DNA from: Paulownia fortunei
Taxonomy: Eukaryota > Streptophyta > Magnoliopsida > Lamiales > Paulowniaceae
DNA: 64,000 nt
Assembly: GCA_019321725.1 (NCBI GenBank)
Contig: CM033113.1
Coordinates: forward strand, 3,534,001 to 3,598,000
Direction: 5' to 3'
Made by a program: the position numbers and the translations under genes. The notes under the pieces are model-generated. The model was not told the DNA's origin and searched no databases. It saw only the letters and a program-made list of their open reading frames with translations. This document shows positions 12,531 through 25,212 of this stretch, one piece after another. Numbering within the stretch: the stretch's first letter is position 1; each line of letters opens with the position of its first letter.

Positions 12531-12807
12531 CGTTCTGGTGCTTATAGAAATATAATGTATATGTATTTTGTTGTATCTGTGTGATTTGGGTTAGGTCGTC
12601 TCCAGTTTTCTCCTCTCCAGTTTTTCACAATTTTAATTGGTTATCCCAATCAAAGGGTGAAAATGGTCGTTCACGATTTTCGTATTCAAATTAGCACTTT
12701 CAGCTGTTGGAAATTGGATATGTGATGTGCCATTTGCAATGTTTACTCCAGAATTTTTAAGGATAATAGTTAGAAAGTAAATTCGCGACCTTGAAAGATA
12801 CAAGTAC

Positions 12808-13517
12808 TAAGGGCTGTATTGTTATGCTTTCATTCTCATTTTTAATTTTCAGTAATTTTAGTGGAGGTTGCAAGGTTGCAGTGTTTTTTGTGTGAAAAAT
12901 CAGAATATATTTAGATGATTTTTTATTGAAAAATTATAGGTATGAAAATGAAAATATATTTGGTTAGTTGTACTTTATATGTTTTGTTATAAAAAAATGT
13001 GATAAAATAGAGATTATGTTTGTTTTGGTAGTTTTATTAAATTTTTTTCGTGATTTATGCACATAATAATATTAAAAGTTATAGTGTTTGGATTCATTTT
13101 TAATTTAATATAATAATTTATTAGAATGACACGTAGGCTGTGAGTTTTATAAAAATGATGTTGTTTAAAAATAATAATATATTATTTAGAAATAGTAAAT
13201 AGAGATGGGATTTGTTTTGAATATTTAATTTGATAATTTATTAAGTTGATATGCAACTGGTAGGTTGCATTGAAATGATGTAATTTAAAGAAAAATAATA
13301 TATAATTATATATAATTGGTAGTGACCGGTCCATTATTATTATATAAGTTTGAAAATTAAGAATACAGATTTAAAAATTAAAAATATATGTTTGAAAAGT
13401 ATTTTAGCATAGAAAATGAAAAATAATATTTTTTTAATTAAACAAACATGATTTTAGTATTTGACAATAATATAAAATTAAGAATATAGATTTGAAAATA
13501 TAAACAAACGAACCCTA
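12808..13517. mobile_element. Candidate non-autonomous DNA transposon with internal tandem duplication
   Basis: The left end (AGGGCTGTATTGTTATGC) resembles the reverse complement of the right end (AGGGTTCGTTTGTTTATA), the style of ends seen in plant hAT-like MITEs. Inside, the segment around 13,080-13,195 is repeated in diverged form around 13,225-13,320: both have a TTTAATTT..ATAATTTATTA core followed by ATGATGT. I could not define a convincing target-site duplication, so the borders are approximate. Confidence 0.35.
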
Positions 13518-16500
13518 AACAATTGGTAATAGTCTCAAATTTGGTGCCTCTCCCAAAAATTATATATATATATATATAGAGTAATATTTTTATTTAGATG
13601 AATTATTGAACATTAACATACGATGACATGGCTGGCTGAATTGGTTTAGTATTTGAATTTTCTCCTTAAATAGCCAAATGTGTGGTAATTTTTAATGTTA
13701 GCCAGGAAAATATTGATCCTAATACAAAGAATGCTAATATGCCTGCTAACACAGATGAAGTGGTTTTGATATGCTACTCCCAATAATTAAAATTTTGGTG
13801 ATGATTGATTAAAGGTTCTATCCGAATTCAAAGGCCTAAAATAGTCATTTTAGAAGTTTTTTTCAATCAAATGAACAGTTGTGTAATCACAATCATCAAT
13901 AAAACTATATTTAATTGTAGCTTGGGAAGTACATATCATAAATGAATTATCCTGAGTTACATTGAAACCAACAAAGGTATGATAATGTAATAATGCACTA
14001 AATGTAAGATATATGGCTTGAGAGTGCAAATTAACTTCACATATGTAATTGCAATCATGATTCATCTATATTATCCAAATTATATAATCACTCAGCCAAT
14101 TATCCAATTTCTCCTGAAATTTGTTTCTCGCGAGAAGCAATCTACTTCTGTATTTCTTTGCTAAAAAATAGTAAATAAAATACAATAATAAAAAAAAACC
14201 AGATAATATCATGGAGTAGTAATGTATTGGCATTTTTCTTATAAAAAAATAGAATATAAAGTATTTATTGATTATGTATTTTTGAGTTTTTTGCCTTCAT
14301 ATGAGTGTATTCGTTGGTAAATGAGTTTTCGAATTCTACTTTTAGCCCCCATGTGGGATAAGCGATTGTACCATGGTAAGAGTTAATGTGTCTAATGTCC
14401 ACTTTAAATGTGTATAAGTTATTGTCACGTCAACATTTATTCAGTTATCGAATCAGGGAGAAGGCTGTCTACTTCTAAAATTAGTCAAACTAAACGTGAA
14501 CATTTGGATTATAAAATAAAAAAAAAATACCTAGTTATGCATCACTAATTATTTTGCACTTGATGCGCTTGTTTAAGTTTGGTAGCAAGCATAAGGTGAT
14601 AAGTTGTGGTATAAATATGACATTTCACCCATTTTTCAAGTTTAGATCATATGTGTCTTACTATACATTAATTTTATTGCATCTCATTTTAATTACCACA
14701 AGATATCATAAATAATTCATAAATTAGTTTTCTAGCCGTTCATTTAATTTATTATCTGATTGTCACACGATTCTTAAATAATTATCCATATTAAAAATTA
14801 TTTAATTTTATATATAAATGAATATTGTAATATCATTTTTAAATCATATTATTTTATGTTCAATGTTCCAAATATGCAATTTACTTTTTAAATATACTTT
14901 GGAAACACTTGGATGAAATTGAATCAAACCGTATAAGTTTACTAATAACAATTTTAACATTTTCAAAATTTTAACTTATATATCCTATTGATATTTAATA
15001 TTGATAAACCTCATTTTCTTCTTATTTCAATATAAAATCAACTACTTAGATTAGAAAATTCAATAACAAATATCATACAAGAGTTTTAGATTTAAATTGA
15101 ATATTCAAAAATATCGTATAAAATGAAATAAATTATGCAGTGTCAATAGAAATACAAGTATCATATAAAATTAACATGTAATACATGAATCATATTGGTC
15201 AATTGAATAATGTGAGACTTGACTATTACATCATCTTCTCCTTATAAAAATTTCATTTTTGAAATTTTACTTACCAAAAAGCTATAGATATCTAACTATC
15301 ATTTTATGTTTCATTTCTCAAGTAACTTATTTGTTGATTGACTTATCCTTAGTACTTTAACTAATGAGATATTCTCATTTTGAAGTTATTTTACATCCCT
15401 TGCTAAAATTTCTATAGGTCTTTTTTCATATATTCAACCTCTATTTAGTTCTATTTGTTCATTCTTCAGTAGATAAAATAGATTCATAATGTACTTTCTT
15501 AAATTAACACATGAAACACGTTGTGAACTCGAGACATTGTTACAAAAAGGTTGAGTTTACAGACAATATCTCCAATTGTTTCAGTAATGTAAAATAAATC
15601 AATGTACCTAGAATCAAGTTTGTATGTAACATTCCCAAAAAAAAAAAATCTGCCCAAGCCACATAATCCATTTCATTTGAGACACCTTCAAAAATTTGAT
15701 CATCTATTATAAATTGCAACGATATTATTTTTTTAATCTGCACAACTCTATGGTTACTTCTAACTAATTTTCATATATTGGCAATTTGTTTTATCACTTT
15801 CCAACCATATTTAGCCTAAAAGAACACCGAATTCATTTCAATAAAACAATTGCTTGTATTTTTTTTTTATCATACAATGCCTTATAGAGAACTATCCTAA
15901 ATAGTCTTATTACTACTGTCATAAGAAATTTCACCCAAGGAAAAAAATAAATCGCAATTGACATCAACAATCTAATGGACAAACTCTAAGCATATCTTGC
16001 AAAGTCTAATTTGTTTGTTCTGATTACCCAAAGATGCATGAATGATCACAATTTATTAAGTAAAATGAATTATAATTGTGATCTCAAGAAAATATATAAA
16101 TATTGGATACTGGACGAGCTATTATTGTTAATATTTGATTTGTCATAAAAAATAATATATATAAAAAGTACATATGTTATAATGATTTAGTTCAGATTTT
16201 ATTTCCAGGTGGAAATGAGAAGATATTTAGAAATTTTGTATATGATAATGGAATTAGGTTATTGTTCATATATTAGCTAAATATGCTCATTTTTTCTCAA
16301 TTTACCCTAAGTATTTCATAAAAATCTATGAAAAGATAAATATATAGGAAGTGGATTGACTTTATGATTTATTAGTATATATTTACATTCCATAATAATA
16401 ATATGTGAAGTAATGTTACTTTTCTTTTCTCACCCTCCTTCTTTTTAATTTATTGAATTAATGATTATATGTACATAACAATTGACAATTTTTTTTTGGC

Positions 16501-17020
16501 ATCTGCAGTTTAAGCTATTTGCGAATACCTCTATCATAATTCATTCTATGTCATTGGAATTACAAATGCAACCACCCATAATATGCATGACCTTACTTTT
16601 AGATTTTGAACAAGATAATTTTATTTTATTTTTTATACAAGATAAGAGAAATTAAAGGGCGGTAAGCTTGACAATTATTTATCAGAAACGGAGAAAATTG
16701 ATGGGTCGTTGATGAAAGATTGTTTCAATAACGTTTTACAAAAATATATAAAAAAAATCCGTAATTTATATGCCGAGAAACAATAAAAAAATTTAAAATT
16801 TATGGAATTGAAAAATATAATTTCATAGAGAGTAATGCTAATAGAATTGCAACACTTTTAAAATTTATTACTATAAAGTTATCAATAGATTTGTCAACAA
16901 TTGAAAATTGATCACAAAAATAAGTGGCTATTAATTTCTAAGGGAAGGCAAATACACTTATTATAACAAAGGGTAGTATTTCTGAATATTTGTTTGATAA
17001 ATTCACGTCAGGTAAATATA

Positions 17021-18312
17021 AATTAGAGTAAAATACACTTTGTACCCCTAAACTATGGATCATGCAATAAAAACCTCCTCAAACTATCAAAGCATAAACT
17101 TTGCCCCTTGAAACTAACGGTCAACAGGAAAGATCATTAGGATGTTAATGACTAAGGTCAATTTACAAAAATACACTCATTTTAACACGATTTGTTAAAA
17201 AATAACCCATTACATTCCCATTCTCGAAGGGGCAATACCATATCATTATTTTATATTAAATAAGTAATTTTCAATTTCTGTCTTTTGACGGGCCTTTATA
17301 TTGATAGGTAATAAATAATAATTAGTTATTTAAAAAAATAATAATAAAAATATTAATAATATATATACGACGAACTTTTATTCACCTCTTTTCACTATAG
17401 TTTTTTTTTTTATTTATTTTTTCTAAATGATGATATCGTTAGTTACAAACTCATTTTCATATGATCCGAACTCATAACTAATTAAATTATAAATGCAAAG
17501 TATTTACTAACAAGCTTTCTTATTTTTATTTATACTTTTTAACTTATTATGCTTTGTAGGGCGTTTTTAGTAACACAACACCAAAACTTAAATAAGAAGT
17601 TTAAGTCCACTCATTTCTCATTTTTGTAATTTTCATTCATCAAATTAAAAAGCCCAAGAGAGCAGATTAAATAATTCATGTACTTTTAATTCATACTCTT
17701 AAATCTAATGAATAAAGATTGCAATGATTTGAATGTTCTATTTCATGTAAAATGCTCCAAACTCTAGTATTGTTCGTGTTCATATATTCTCTATAAGTAT
17801 TTAATACTAAAAATACAAGCAATTAAAACTCATTAAGTTAAAACCATATATAAATATTGGATCTAAAAAAACATTTCAATTTCAATCCAACATGGTGGAT
17901 ATTTTTGTTTGTTTATTTGTTTTTATTTATTTTGAGATTCATAGTATATTTTGGGGGTGGAGGTGGCTAGCATGGTGATAATTTTAGAAGTTTAGTGTTG
18001 CATTTTGTTGACAATAGTGCTGGTGATTGTTGTTGTTTTTTTTTTTTTTTTTTTAAAATTTGCTAGATCTTTTAATTTTTATTTTGAAGTTAACAGTTTT
18101 TTTGTATTGTATTATGATACTTTTATATTTATTTGCAAGTTAAATTTATGTTTTGTTTATAAAAAAAAAAAACTTATCAACTCAACAAATACCTTTTACC
18201 CCTTTCAAGTTTCAAGTAAATTATATTAAATGGTAGGAGGCAAAATGTATATTTTGGTAGTCTAGGAGGGTAAGTGTATAGTTGAAGGGGGCAAATGTAT
18301 TTTACCCTAGAT
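17021..18312. mobile_element. Non-autonomous terminal-inverted-repeat transposon (about 1.29 kb)
   Basis: The left end TTAGAGTAAAATACACTTTG is an imperfect inverted match to the right end, whose reverse complement reads CTAGGGTAAAATACATTTGC. The similarity continues inward through CCCC..AAACTAT against CCCC..CAACTAT. The flanks GTAAATATA (17012-17020) and GTAAATAAT (18313-18321) look like an imperfect 9 bp target-site duplication, which would suit a Mutator-like element. There is no transposase inside, only AT-rich filler with long T runs (about 17,401-17,412 and 18,035-18,054). Confidence 0.6.
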
Positions 18313-18467
18313 GTAAATAATCCCGCCTGTTACCCGTAGTTTACTGTGAACTTCCAGTTCTCATCAAGTCATAGATAATTATAGAAAAAAAAATCTACCA
18401 GGACAGAAAAAGACTCCAAGGGAGAAAGAATTGCGGCGGACCGCAAACGTCGTCGTCTGCTCCTGTT

Positions 18468-18631
18468 ATGCCTCGTGAATCGGAATCTTGTCCTTCAATT
18501 CAATCCCACTAATGTCGAGTCAATATATCATCACGCTCGCCTGCGCAGCGTTGTTATTCATTCAATTATTGATTGATTCCTTAAAATCCCTAGATAAGAG
18601 AGCATAGTGGTATTCAAGAACTGTATGCAAC
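18468..18631 (+). promoter_or_regulatory. Upstream ORFs in the DEG15 leader
   Basis: Three ATG-started short frames precede the DEG15 start. One runs 18468-18512 (14 codons plus stop). One runs 18512-18607 (31 codons plus stop), its ATG overlapping the first stop in a TAATG arrangement; its peptide is hydrophobic (ITLACAALLFIQLLI). One runs from 18629 for 5 codons. They matter only if transcription begins upstream of 18468, which I cannot show. Confidence 0.45.
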
Positions 18632-18672
18632 TTCGTCGCTAGACCCTTTGCTCTTAACCCAAGCTTCTCGGC

Positions 18673-19092
18673 ATGGGTCTTCCTGAAGTTGCTGATTTCG
18701 CTCGCAACTTCGCTGTTATGGTCAGAGTTCAAGGACCCGTGAGTTCCTCCTCTGTTATTCACACATATTATATATATATATATGTATATAAGTAATTTGT
18801 TACTCTTTTCCCCCCTTTCGTTAAAGTCTAAGGGGTACTCATTTGATGGTTTTCTTGCTTTTAACATTGGGATTCAAGTTTCTTGAGTTTCTCCAATTTC
18901 TTGAAGTTAGTTTTTCTTTGTAACTGTTCGATTATTATGTGGTAATGGGTTTTTGGTCTTCATTGTATTCAGGACCCAAAGGGTCTAAAAATGCGAAATC
19001 ATGCTTTCCACCATTACAAGTAAGTCAGTCAGACTTAACATATGCTCATAGATTCAAACAGGCGTTTGAATGTGGACCAGTTTGATTAAGTA

Positions 19093-19130
<38 letters not shown>

Positions 19131-22100
19131 CTTGAAGTTGAATTAGAGATATGACACGTTAATTGAAGTGAAAATCTATTTTTGTGTTTCTGTAGTTCTG
19201 GCAAAACAATGCTCTCAGCATCAGGAATGATTTTTCCGGCTTCCAATGAAAGTGCTACTGCAGGTAGTGGCTGCAACTTGAAATCTTCAGAGACTGTTTT
19301 GGTTTTGACGGCTGCATCTGTGATTGAACCATTTGTATTGCAACAATTTCGGGAAAACACATCGGAGGTTGGAATATTGACCTAGTGATAATATTTCAAC
19401 TAGTTTCTTAGGTTATTGATTTCTGTGAGTTGTCTTCCTATCAACATTGGCTCTTTAATTCTTGCAGGACAAGCCTCGTTTGATACCAGGTGTTCAGATT
19501 GATATACTAATCGAGGTATAACCTGCTATTGGAGAAATTACTGCCTAGCTAAATCTTTTATGCTGGTGATATGTTGGCTGATATATGTATGGTTTTTTGA
19601 TGACTAGGGAAAATCTATGATAGATGGCAACATGGAGGCTTTACCTTGGCTTCCTGCCGAATTACTAAAGATGGTAGGCAATTAGCTAGGACGCTGGCAC
19701 AGTCAAATATCTTAAATGTCTCTGAAACACTGAGTTACTGAGCCTTTCATTATTTTAAGCTGTCTCGCAGATTTAGTTGCTTTCAATATAAGAATATATT
19801 AGTGGAGTACAATAATTGTTCCTTGGATGTTGTTTTTCCAGAGATGTTATGCTCAATATCTTTGTGTGCATAGTTTTATCATTTTTTACCGCACAATATA
19901 TTTGAAGAAAGGCCTCAACAATGATGGTGTGATTTCCTCTGAAGGTTAACATTCCCCAATCATCTGCTGCTGTTCAATCACTAATTGAAGCTTCTTGTGG
20001 TTCACTCGAATATAGTTGGGAAGTTGGTTGGTCTTTAGCCACTCATAGCCGTGGTCCTCAGCATATTATAGACAGTTCTCGTGCACAGGTAACTTAGTCA
20101 CTTTTCATCTTCCACCTACTTGTCTGTTATAGAAGATTTCTCAAGATCACATTTACTATTTGCCATCATGTCAATGCGAAAAATTGGCTCATGGGGTTGA
20201 TAGAATCCACTCTGAATCCTAATTACTTTGTGGAATGATGGCATCAATATATTTCAATTTTCTGTTGTTGATACATGTTTAAAACTTGTTCCGTGTCAAT
20301 GTGATGTGAATATCAAGTTGACACGCCAAGGAGTGGGATTCAGTTTAAGCTCTCTGTCATATTATCTTTTCTATGCAACGAGCAAAATTTGAGTGTATGT
20401 CATACAGTGAAAAATTAATATGTATAAGAGTGGTTTCCAGGTACTTATGGGTATTGATATTCTTCACGAATATGGGAACTTAAACTGATCATAGTGTTAG
20501 CATATGTTCAGTTTCTTTGTGTACTACTCTCTTTTGTTATGTTTTGTGACGGTGGCCCACTGTGGAGACATGTAGCAAAGATAATTTTCTAACCACGAAA
20601 AGAAGTATAAATGAAATTTTCCAAATAAAGGTTTTAAATTCTTTTAATTTATTCACGATAACATACTTTGATATAAGAAATTGATGGATTTCATTTTCAT
20701 ATGGTTTGCAATTTGTGGTTTCTTAAATCGAACATGGAAGCAGCTTTGGGTTTCTGCTTCACAATATGTAGCTTACAAGAAGCAAAGTAGATTTTTACAC
20801 AATAATGACTTTTGTACAATTCATCTCCACACTTGCCGCATTGTTTAATGAAGTGTTCACAGTTTTACCAATGATTTGTAATGGTCTTCATTCATCTAGC
20901 CACACACAGACACTTGTCTTTGAACTGATGATTTTGAGAATCTAATGAAATGTATCTGGTTAACGGGCTAGACATTTGTTGTAGTGTTTCACAAGATAAG
21001 CGTCTTGCCTCGTGGCCTTTATACTTTGGGCTTCCAATCCGTCTGCTCTAATATGTTCCAATTGACTATTTTAAATATTTTTTAGCTTGTTATCACTTTG
21101 TTTGAAATTTTTGGTTCTTGTATAAATAAAAGTTGGACGTGTGTCTGAAAAAGCATAACAAAATTTGACTACTTAGATGGTGTATTATGTAACAGGAACT
21201 ATCAACTGATGATTTCAGGTTGAGCAATCACCCTTCCAGAGCCACTGGCCCATGGCGAGGCTGGAGTCAAGCAATCCAAATCTCATGGGGCAATCAGCTA
21301 CGAGGATTGCCGTGCTAGCAATTCCTTCTAAATTTTCTGTGGTACGTTAATTTTTACCCACTACCTTTCTCATTATAATTTCATAATTGTAACAAGTTCT
21401 AAGTGATTTTTTGGTGCTATCATTTCAGTTGAAACAATTTCAGTTGCAATGTGCTGATAATGACAGCATAAATCTTTGTTTTTCAGAATTCCCCAAAGTT
21501 GCAAACATCTATTCCTAAGAGAGGAGATCTTCTTCTGGCTATGGGTTCTCCTTTTGGCATATTATCACCTTTGCACTTCTTTAACAAGTAACTTTTGCTC
21601 CTCCTTTATAGTTCTGCTATGGTTGTGTTTATGTCTCCCTATGGTTGTGTATTCCTATGCCATTGTATAAATTCATACGTGTATGGTGACCTAGCATAAC
21701 AGTTTCCTGCATTCTTGCTGCCTCTTGGCAGTGAATTGGTGCTATTTTGCTGCTTGTAGAATCTAAATTAGCCGATCCTCCAGTCAATGTTATTTTGTTA
21801 TAAAAGAGAATTCCTTTAGGTTGCATTTGGATAATCACTCAAAAAATAGCTCAAAATAGGAATTTAATGGATTTCAAATTCATCAATCCAAATGGAGCCT
21901 TATAGTTGCACACATTTTGAATCTCAAATAGTGAAGGACAATTGGGCCTATTATGATAATATAATCTCAATCTTGCTCTGAATGCAGTATTTCAGTGGGG
22001 TCAATTGGCAACAGCTACCCACCTAGTTCTTTCACAAGATCTTTGTTGATGGCTGATATTAGGTGTCTTCCTGGTGCGAGCAACTAGCCTGAAAAAATTA

Positions 22101-25100
22101 TCCTTGAGTCTTGTATCTTTGTTTTTACTGATAGCATCTAGCTGTGAATCTTTCAGGAATGGAAGGTAGCCCAGTTTTCAGCGAACATGCTCAATTTATT
22201 GGTATTCTAACAAGACCATTGCGGCAAAAAATTAGTGGTACTGAAGTTCAGGTATGGAGGGGTGGTCTCTCTCCCCTTGTTTACACAGGGCCTAATATGG
22301 GTTAATCATAGTGGAAGATGTCAGGCATAAGGATTAGTTTTCTACAAGTTAAGATTTAATGAAGTACAATATCAATTTTATATGGCCCTTTATATGGCAT
22401 ATCTGAGCTATGATGCACCGTATGAATCCAACTTGCTTTGCATGTATGGTCTTGGTCTTATTTGATGATGGGACAAAACTGAGAAAATAAATTAATTCCA
22501 TTTGCCAAGTTCAAATATGGAATGAAGAACATCTGTACTGACTATGATTTTGCAATTATACTGTTAAATACTGGATCACTTGATTTTGGCAAGGTGGGCC
22601 TATTGGTAAGCATCTTTTATATATCCTTTCAGCATTACATTATCTCGTGTCTTGTAAAGAAAGTTCTCCTTAGTATCTTGTATATGATGTTCTTTCATGT
22701 CAAGACTCACGTGATTTACTTAATGTTGCCCATATCAGTAACATTAAATCCAACCTTCTTTATCTTTGAAATATTCATATCTACTTTATTATATGATGTC
22801 TTTGGTTGACAGATGGTGATTCCATGGGAAGCCATTGCATCTGCTTGCAGTGGCTTGCTGCAGGAGGAGCCTCATATTTCATGGAAAGGAATCAATTATA
22901 ACAATGGAAACTTGAATACTGTAGAGAATATGTTACCCAATAGCTACTCAGATGAACTTTCAAATGATTTGCATGAGCAGATTCATTCAGGTGCTCGGTT
23001 TGTGTCTCCAGTTGAGAAGGCGATGACTTCAATTTGCCTTATTACCACTGACGATGGATCATGGGCGTCTGGTGTTTTGCTCAATAAACAAGGTCTGGTT
23101 CTTACAAATGCTCATCTCCTGGAGCCATGGAGGTTTGGCAAAACAGCTGCAAATGGTGACAGAAATGAGACTAAGCCAGAGGTTGCTATAATTCCAAACA
23201 TTCATACGAGGCTTAAGACATTTAATGTTGAAAAATCAACTCAGAATTTGCTGACAACAGATCTAAAAGCAGCAGATATATCTTTGACCTATGAGAATGC
23301 ACTATCCGGATGTAGCTCGGCCAACACAAACCACAGAAACATACGCGTGCGCTTAGATTCTATGGATCCTTGGATGTGGACTGATGCGAGGATAGTATAT
23401 ATTTCCAAAGGCCCCTTAGATATTGCACTACTGCAGCTTGAGATTGCTCCTGATCAACTTTGTCCCATTGTCATGAATGTTGATTGCCCCTCACCTGGAT
23501 CAAAGGCATATGTAATCGGGCATGGGCTGTTTGGACCTCGTTGTGGTAAACATTTCGTATAGTCTCATGTCTCTTCTGTTGAATTTCTTGTACATACTTA
23601 TGATAGACCTGCACTTCTTTGTACTTGTATTGATATTTTCTAGCCATGTTTTTAATTAAAGAAGTTGAGTGGACTATATGAAAAGCATGAATTATATGAT
23701 GGTATATAAAAGGTTTTTGTGGCTCATTACTCTTACAAAATGTAAGATCTACTCTGCTAGATCAATATCTACTCGGTTAAACTTCTTGTTGGCTACAGTG
23801 ACTCCAACATTTAGGTTTCTTTTCCATTTTTTGGCTAAACACAATTTAAATGTGCCTCTTCAATATGTTTTCTTTTAACCATTGACTAAATATGTGTACT
23901 ATTAGAAATAGATGTAGCATGTATAATGAGTGAATATTTTTTATAGTATATTGTGTTGTATTGTCTTATTCACTCTCAATATTTAATTCTATATTCCTTT
24001 ACCTTCAGCTTAACAATTTGATAATTTTGGAATTTCTTCAGACTTTCTTCCCTCTGCCTGCCTCGGTGTAATAGCTAAAGTAATTAAAGCAACTAGGTCT
24101 CCACAGACTAGATCCAGTAAACTGAACTTATGTGAACAATTTCCAGCCATGCTGGAAACAACTGCTGCGGTCCATCCTGGCAGTAGTGGTGGTGCTGTTG
24201 TCAATTCAAACGGTTGCATGATTGGTCTTGTCACAAGGTATGGTATTCAACTAAGACAATCGACATATTATGAGCACTATTATTTCTGCATAGTTTATGA
24301 ACTGCTAAAAAGAAGCTCATAGATATTTCAATCTTTTTGCAAGTACACTTGCGGAGATGTTTTGATTAGAAGTTGGTTTGCAAGTTCGTATGCCACTCGT
24401 AACACTTTTCTCTTTCCTCCCCCTGCCCCTTCTGTTTCTCTCGTCGTATGCTCTGATTTTTTAATCTCTTGTGCATACAGTTGTGTTTATGTTGGCTTGT
24501 TGCGGATTGAACTTATCTAGTTATTAAATTGTTCCCACAGCAATGCTAAGCATGGTGGAGGGACGGTTATACCACATTTGAACTTCAGCATACCATGCGC
24601 TGCTCTGGAGCCGGTCTTGAAGTTCTCCAAAGGTTATTCTCTGTAACTTTTTGAGTATCCTATAGCATTATTCAGTCAATTAAGAAACTAATTGTGGTAA
24701 AATGTGATGAGCAACTTAAATCAACTTGGTGAATCTTGGAAGTTGCGGGGAGCAATCTTAATCTGGTCAACACTATTTTAGTTGAAGTGTATGCTGAAAT
24801 TAAGATAAGAAAGGGATCTATACTGAATTTTGCAGCAAAAAGGATATGATCTCTATGAGAGGTTTTGGTTTCTCTCTATCATCATATGTGCTTTGTTAAC
24901 TGGTAAGTTTGCTGACCAACTCTGATTAATACCTACTTCTATTCTTCAGATATGCAGGATCTTACGATTCTAGAAGAACTTGACAAACCTAATGAACACC
25001 TTTCTTCTGTATGGGCGTTGATGCCACCACTATATCCTAAGCCGGAGCCTTTACCTGATATACCAAAACTTCCTGCAGAAGACAACATCAAAGGCACGAA

Positions 25101-25212
25101 GGGTTCTCGTTTTGCCAAATTTATAGCTGATAGAAATGAGTTGCTGAAAACGAAACCGCAGCATGGCATGGCTAGAAGCTTTACTAATGACCTTATACCC
25201 AGTAAGTTGTGA
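18673..25212 (+). CDS. DEG15: Peroxisomal (glyoxysomal) processing protease DEG15, 14 exons, C-terminal SKL
   Basis: Exons: 18673-18738, 18973-19019, 19196-19367, 19468-19515, 19608-19673, 19945-20088, 21219-21341, 21487-21587, 21988-22073, 22157-22251, 22813-23545, 24042-24237, 24541-24632, 24950-25212. All join in frame, giving 743 residues, a little longer than the Arabidopsis protein (709, from memory). The trypsin-like Deg fold is in the C-terminal half. The apparent triad is His417 ([12 protein letters not shown]), Asp519 ([11 protein letters not shown]) and Ser609 ([11 protein letters not shown]). The N-terminal half ([31 protein letters not shown]) matches the family extension. The protein ends SKL, a canonical PTS1. 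Family knowledge: DEG15 (TYSND1 in mammals) sits in the peroxisome matrix and removes PTS2 presequences from imported enzymes such as malate dehydrogenase and thiolase; its oligomeric state is controlled by calcium/calmodulin in plants. The longest intron (20089-21218) and the AT-rich intron 2 look ordinary. Confidence 0.95.
19094..19128. repeat. (AT)n microsatellite in DEG15 intron 2
   Basis: A perfect AT dinucleotide run of about 34 bp between exons 2 and 3. It is likely to be polymorphic in length and has no visible effect on the splice sites. Confidence 0.9.
21816..21903. mobile_element. Very small MITE-like inverted repeat in DEG15 intron 8
   Basis: The left end TAGGTTGCATTTGGAT is nearly the inverse of the right end ATCCAAATGGAGCCTTA, with about 55 bp of AT-rich filler between them. 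GGxTxCATTTGGAT ends are typical of short plant hAT-type MITEs. No clear target-site duplication could be read. Confidence 0.5.

Larger units (their letters stand above)
12531..18400. other. AT-rich intergenic desert
   Basis: About 5.9 kb with no supportable gene. It contains (TA)n near 13,561-13,580, many A/T runs, a candidate hAT-like element at about 12,808-13,517 and a clear inverted-repeat element at 17,021-18,312. The minus-strand frames at 13850-14065 and 15540-15743 could be decayed coding debris but carry no motif I can name. The left edge is the RING1 promoter. Confidence 0.55.

Noticed and set aside
13850..15743. Minus-strand fragments that might be cytochrome P450 or retrotransposon debris
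   Set aside because: A weak resemblance in two short frames only; no heme-binding, reverse transcriptase or integrase motif could be seen.
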